From positions 62,001-126,000 of the forward strand of contig PLDA01000002.1 of the NCBI GenBank assembly GCA_003134965.1: DNA of 64,000 nucleotides, read 5' to 3'. The notes under the pieces were generated by a model. That model saw only the letters and a program-made list of their open reading frames with translations, made no database searches and was not told the DNA's origin. Within the stretch, counting starts at the first letter, position 1, and each line of letters starts with the position of its first letter. The translations under genes were made by a program, and so were the position numbers. The DNA is from Vulcanimicrobium winogradskyi. Its GTDB lineage: Bacteria; Vulcanimicrobiota; Vulcanimicrobiia; Vulcanimicrobiales; Vulcanimicrobiaceae. This document shows positions 60,411-64,000 of this stretch, one piece after another.

Positions 60411-61181
60411 CTATTCGCCGCCGAGCAGCTTGCGTTTGAGAGCGTCGAAGTCAGCATCGCCGATCGTACCGCTCGCGTGCATGCGGTCGAGATCGGCGAG
60501 CAACCGCACCGTCTCGGCGGCGTTCGTGGGCGCTCTGTCATCCTGAGCTTGTCGAAGGGCGCCGGCGCCGACCGTCGTCATCGTGATGGTTCGGCTCCCA
60601 TCGGGGTTGACGGTCGAGGTCGTTCCGCTCTGACCGGCTTGCTGCAGCGCAGCGGCGACCGCGGCGGCGAGTTCCGGCGAACCGATCCGGGCGAGGTCGT
60701 CCATCACGCCGCCGGTGAACCCCGCCGCGTTCACGGTCGGCAGCGCGGCGCCGTCGTCGGCGAGGACGACATGCTGGCGGTGGACCGGGTCGATGCGCAC
60801 GGTGAACGTCGCCCCGTTCCCGGGCGGGCTGTACGTGCAGAGCTTCATCGTCGCCTCATACGAGGCGCCGGCGCCGTCGATGCGCAGCCGCAGCTTCCAC
60901 TGCGGCACGTTGTTGACGATCAGGCTGGTCGTTTGCGCCGAGAGCAGCGTCGCCGTCGCCGGCGTTCCCTCGCGGCGGATGCGCTCGTCATCACGCCGCC
61001 CGCGCAGCGCGCGGATCGAAAAGAACACGAAGCCGGCGCCCATGACCAGCCAGATCGCGCCGACGATCCACCCCGTCGGCTGCGGAACGAACAGGATGAA
61101 CGCCCCGGCCCCGCCCATGAAGCCGATGCCCATCACGATGAGCATGACGTAGACCCAGCCCGGGGTCGTCGCATACCGCAT
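60411..61181 (-). CDS. SHOCT-domain membrane protein 2
   Basis: 256 residues from ATG 61181. Same layout as its neighbour: two membrane helices (about 8-30 and 35-58), the RIDGAGASYEATMKLCTYSPPGNGATFTVRIDPVHRQHVVLADDG domain, a longer linker with a MDDLARIGSPELAAAVAAALQQAG helix, then a SHOCT end (DLDRMHASGTIGDADFDALKRKLLGGE). The linker carries LRQAQDDRA, encoded by repeat copy 4, exactly where paralogue 1 has an unrelated Ala/Pro stretch. An inverted repeat GGAAGC-aa-GCTTCC overlaps the ribosome-binding region. Function unknown. Confidence 0.8.
   Translation of the reverse strand: MRYATTPGWVYVMLIVMGIGFMGGAGAFILFVPQPTGWIVGAIWLVMGAGFVFFSIRALRGRRDDERIRREGTPATATLLSAQTTSLIVNNVPQWKLRLRIDGAGASYEATMKLCTYSPPGNGATFTVRIDPVHRQHVVLADDGAALPTVNAAGFTGGVMDDLARIGSPELAAAVAAALQQAGQSGTTSTVNPDGSRTITMTTVGAGALRQAQDDRAPTNAAETVRLLADLDRMHASGTIGDADFDALKRKLLGGE
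60542..60559 (-). repeat. Dispersed in-frame repeat, copy 4 (encodes LRQAQ)
   Basis: CCCTTCGACAAGCTCAGG on the minus strand, identical to copy 1 in the core, with the TGTCAT flank of copy 2. It lies in the linker just before the SHOCT motif. Confidence 0.85.
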
Positions 61182-61311
61182 AGGAAGCAAGCTTCCCGGC
61201 CTGCGCCGGGGGCTCCCGCGACCCGGCGCGAAGAGCGGCCAGAAACGCATTTGCACGCGCGCGGGTCTTGCAAGATGGCCCTTTCCACCGTCAGGAGTTC
61301 AATAACACCCC

Positions 61312-62763
<1,452 letters not shown>

Positions 62764-62766
62764 CGG

Positions 62767-63537
62767 GTGGATCCCCGTATTGCCCTGGCGGGGTTCATCG
62801 TCGGGACGATCACCGGAATCTCCGGGATCGGCGGCAGCTCGCTGCTCGCGCCGGTGCTGATCCTGCTCTTGAGCGTGAAACCGACGATGGCGGTCGGCAC
62901 CGACCTGATGTACAGCGTCCCGACGAAGATCCTCGCCGCGTTCGTCCACGCGCGCCAGCAGACGGTCGACCGCCGTCTGACGACGGCGCTGGCGCTCGGC
63001 GGAATCCCCGGCGCGCTCGCCGGGCTCGGCGTGTTCGCGCTGCTGCGCGCGCACGTCGCGACCGCGTTGCTGCAGCAGATCGTCCGCCACGCGATCGGCG
63101 CCGCGATCCTGTGCGCGTGCGTCGCGATGGTCGCGATGTACGTGCTGCGCGCACGCATCGCAACGCGGCGCGCCGTCTCGGTACGCGGCGCGCGCTCGCG
63201 TACGGTCGCGATCGGGTTCGTGGTCGGCGGGCTGGTCGCCGTCACATCGATCGGCTCGGGGTCGGTGACGCTGCCGCTGCTCTTGCTGGCGCTGCCCGCC
63301 GTCGCGGTGCGCCGCCTGATCGGCTCGGAGATCGCGTTCGCCGCGATCGTCGTCCCGGTCGCGGCGCTCGGCCACACGAGCTTCGGCGACGTCGACTGGC
63401 GGATCACGGGGAGCCTGCTCGCCGGGTCGCTCCCCGGCGTCTACCTCGGCAGCCGGCTCTGCATGAAGATCGACGAACGCCCGCTGCGCGCCGTCATCAT
63501 GGTGATCCTCGCCTACGCGGCGTACCGGCTGCTCTGA
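62767..63537 (+). CDS. TSUP/TauE-SafE family membrane transporter
   Basis: 256 residues, seven or eight membrane helices. GFIVGTITGISGIGGSSLLAPVLILLL and the second-half repeat GFVVGGLVAVTSIGSGSVTLPLLLLAL show the internally repeated TSUP fold (SxxG...G.G...P motif). Family members export sulfite, sulfoacetate or other organic anions. GTG start three bases after lpdA; in front of lipB. Substrate cannot be predicted, though a sulfur-linked role beside lipoate genes would be reasonable. Confidence 0.85.
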   Translation: MDPRIALAGFIVGTITGISGIGGSSLLAPVLILLLSVKPTMAVGTDLMYSVPTKILAAFVHARQQTVDRRLTTALALGGIPGALAGLGVFALLRAHVATALLQQIVRHAIGAAILCACVAMVAMYVLRARIATRRAVSVRGARSRTVAIGFVVGGLVAVTSIGSGSVTLPLLLLALPAVAVRRLIGSEIAFAAIVVPVAALGHTSFGDVDWRITGSLLAGSLPGVYLGSRLCMKIDERPLRAVIMVILAYAAYRLL

Positions 63538-63580
63538 CGGCCGGGAACCTGCGCTCCTCGTGCCGGGTCATGGACTCGGG

Positions 63581-64000
63581 ATGGCAAACCGGGCGCGGCT
63601 GATCGACCTCGGGCGCCGGCGCTACGGGCCGGTGCTGGAACTGCAGCGCGCCCTCCACGCCGCCGTGGCGGAGGGACACTCGCCCGACACGTGGCTGGTG
63701 GTGGAGCACGAGCCGGTGATCACGCTGGGGCGCAACGCCAACGAAGCGCACGTGCTGCTGCCGCGCGCGCTGCTCGCGGCACGCGGCGTCGACGTCGTCG
63801 AGGTCGAACGTGGCGGCGACGTGACCTATCACGGCCCCGGTCAGGTCGTCGTCTATCCGATCCGCCGGCTGGAGCGCTTCCGTGAGGTCGTGCCGCTGGT
63901 CGCCTCACTGGAGACCGCGGTCACCGGCGCGCTCTACCGCTTCGGGATCGAGGCGCAGCCGCGCAGCGAGCACCGCGGCGTGTACGTCGGCGACGACGCG
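63581..64000 (+). CDS. lipB: Lipoyl(octanoyl) transferase LipB (3' end beyond window)
   Basis: Transfers the octanoyl group from acyl carrier protein to lipoyl domains such as AceF Lys43. 140 residues visible, about two thirds of the protein. Motifs: LIDLGRRRYGPVLELQRALHAAV, the TWLVVEHEPVITLGRNAN substrate loop, and the VERGGDVTYHGPGQVVVYPIRRL core with the ligand-binding RGGDVTYHGPGQ. The C-terminal cysteine-lysine pair is beyond the edge. Start ATG 63581. Confidence 0.93.
   Translation, partial: MANRARLIDLGRRRYGPVLELQRALHAAVAEGHSPDTWLVVEHEPVITLGRNANEAHVLLPRALLAARGVDVVEVERGGDVTYHGPGQVVVYPIRRLERFREVVPLVASLETAVTGALYRFGIEAQPRSEHRGVYVGDDA

Overview
The window is GC-rich, densely coding bacterial chromosome with very strong G/C bias at third codon positions and many 1-4 base gene overlaps (ATGA or GTGA junctions). 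A TolC/HlyD/MacB-type export operon points to a two-membrane cell, while RNase J, a homodimeric pyruvate dehydrogenase E1 and the TreS-TreZ-TreY trehalose set also occur in deep-branching GC-rich phyla. My best guess is a Candidatus Eremiobacterota (WPS-2)-like or similar uncultured lineage. This is inference; no rRNA, tRNA, IS element, prophage or CRISPR array was seen.

Layout. 1-2.3 kb: end of larE, a Uma2-family protein and a Fic toxin with a VbhA-like antitoxin. 2.3-4.3 kb: RNase J and a divergent small secreted protein. 4.3-11.2 kb: an export operon (Yip1-family protein, TolC, HlyD adaptor, two MacB-like permeases, ATPase). 11.2-13.3 kb: HtrA-type protease and a secreted protein of unknown function. 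13.5-18 kb: dnaK-grpE-dnaJ and an NADP-dependent oxidoreductase. 18-24 kb: a GH25 muramidase, an ABC exporter and a second ABC ATPase/permease pair. 24-28.5 kb: a LuxR-type regulator and two GGDEF/EAL-type proteins, both degenerate to different degrees. 28.6-33.5 kb: CoA-transferase A/B, acyl-CoA dehydrogenase, a frameshifted small secreted gene and a membrane GAF sensor-like protein. 33.5-36.2 kb: an ABC-2 exporter with two permeases. 36.2-36.8 kb: a tandem duplication of a structured leader, a tiny lysine-rich peptide and a terminator. 36.8-43.7 kb: small housekeeping genes, nth, an isolated SIR2-SLOG (ThsA-like) defence protein of visibly lower GC, a sulfite-oxidase-like enzyme, a ParDE module, mutY and a MocR regulator. 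43.8-48 kb: aceE-aceF. 48-52 kb: secreted S46 peptidase and an MFS transporter. 52-59.7 kb: treS-treZ-treY. 59.7-64 kb: two SHOCT paralogues, lpdA, a TSUP permease and the start of lipB.

How parts fit together. aceE, aceF and lpdA supply all three pyruvate dehydrogenase components, and lipB the octanoyl group for the E2 lipoyl lysine. treS, treZ and treY give two routes to trehalose (from maltose and from glycogen-like glucans). DnaK/GrpE/DnaJ, HtrA, RNase J, Nth and MutY form a stress and maintenance background.

Most interesting: (1) the duplicated leader plus micropeptide cassettes at 36.2-36.8 kb; (2) an 18-bp repeat sitting in four genes, always in the frame encoding LRQAQ; (3) the isolated SIR2-SLOG gene coupled to nth; (4) a TreS whose fused maltokinase-like domain has lost its catalytic motifs; (5) a pair of decaying c-di-GMP proteins; (6) a Fic/VbhA pair with an intact inhibitory SxxxEG motif; (7) a one-base homopolymer frameshift in a secreted protein gene.
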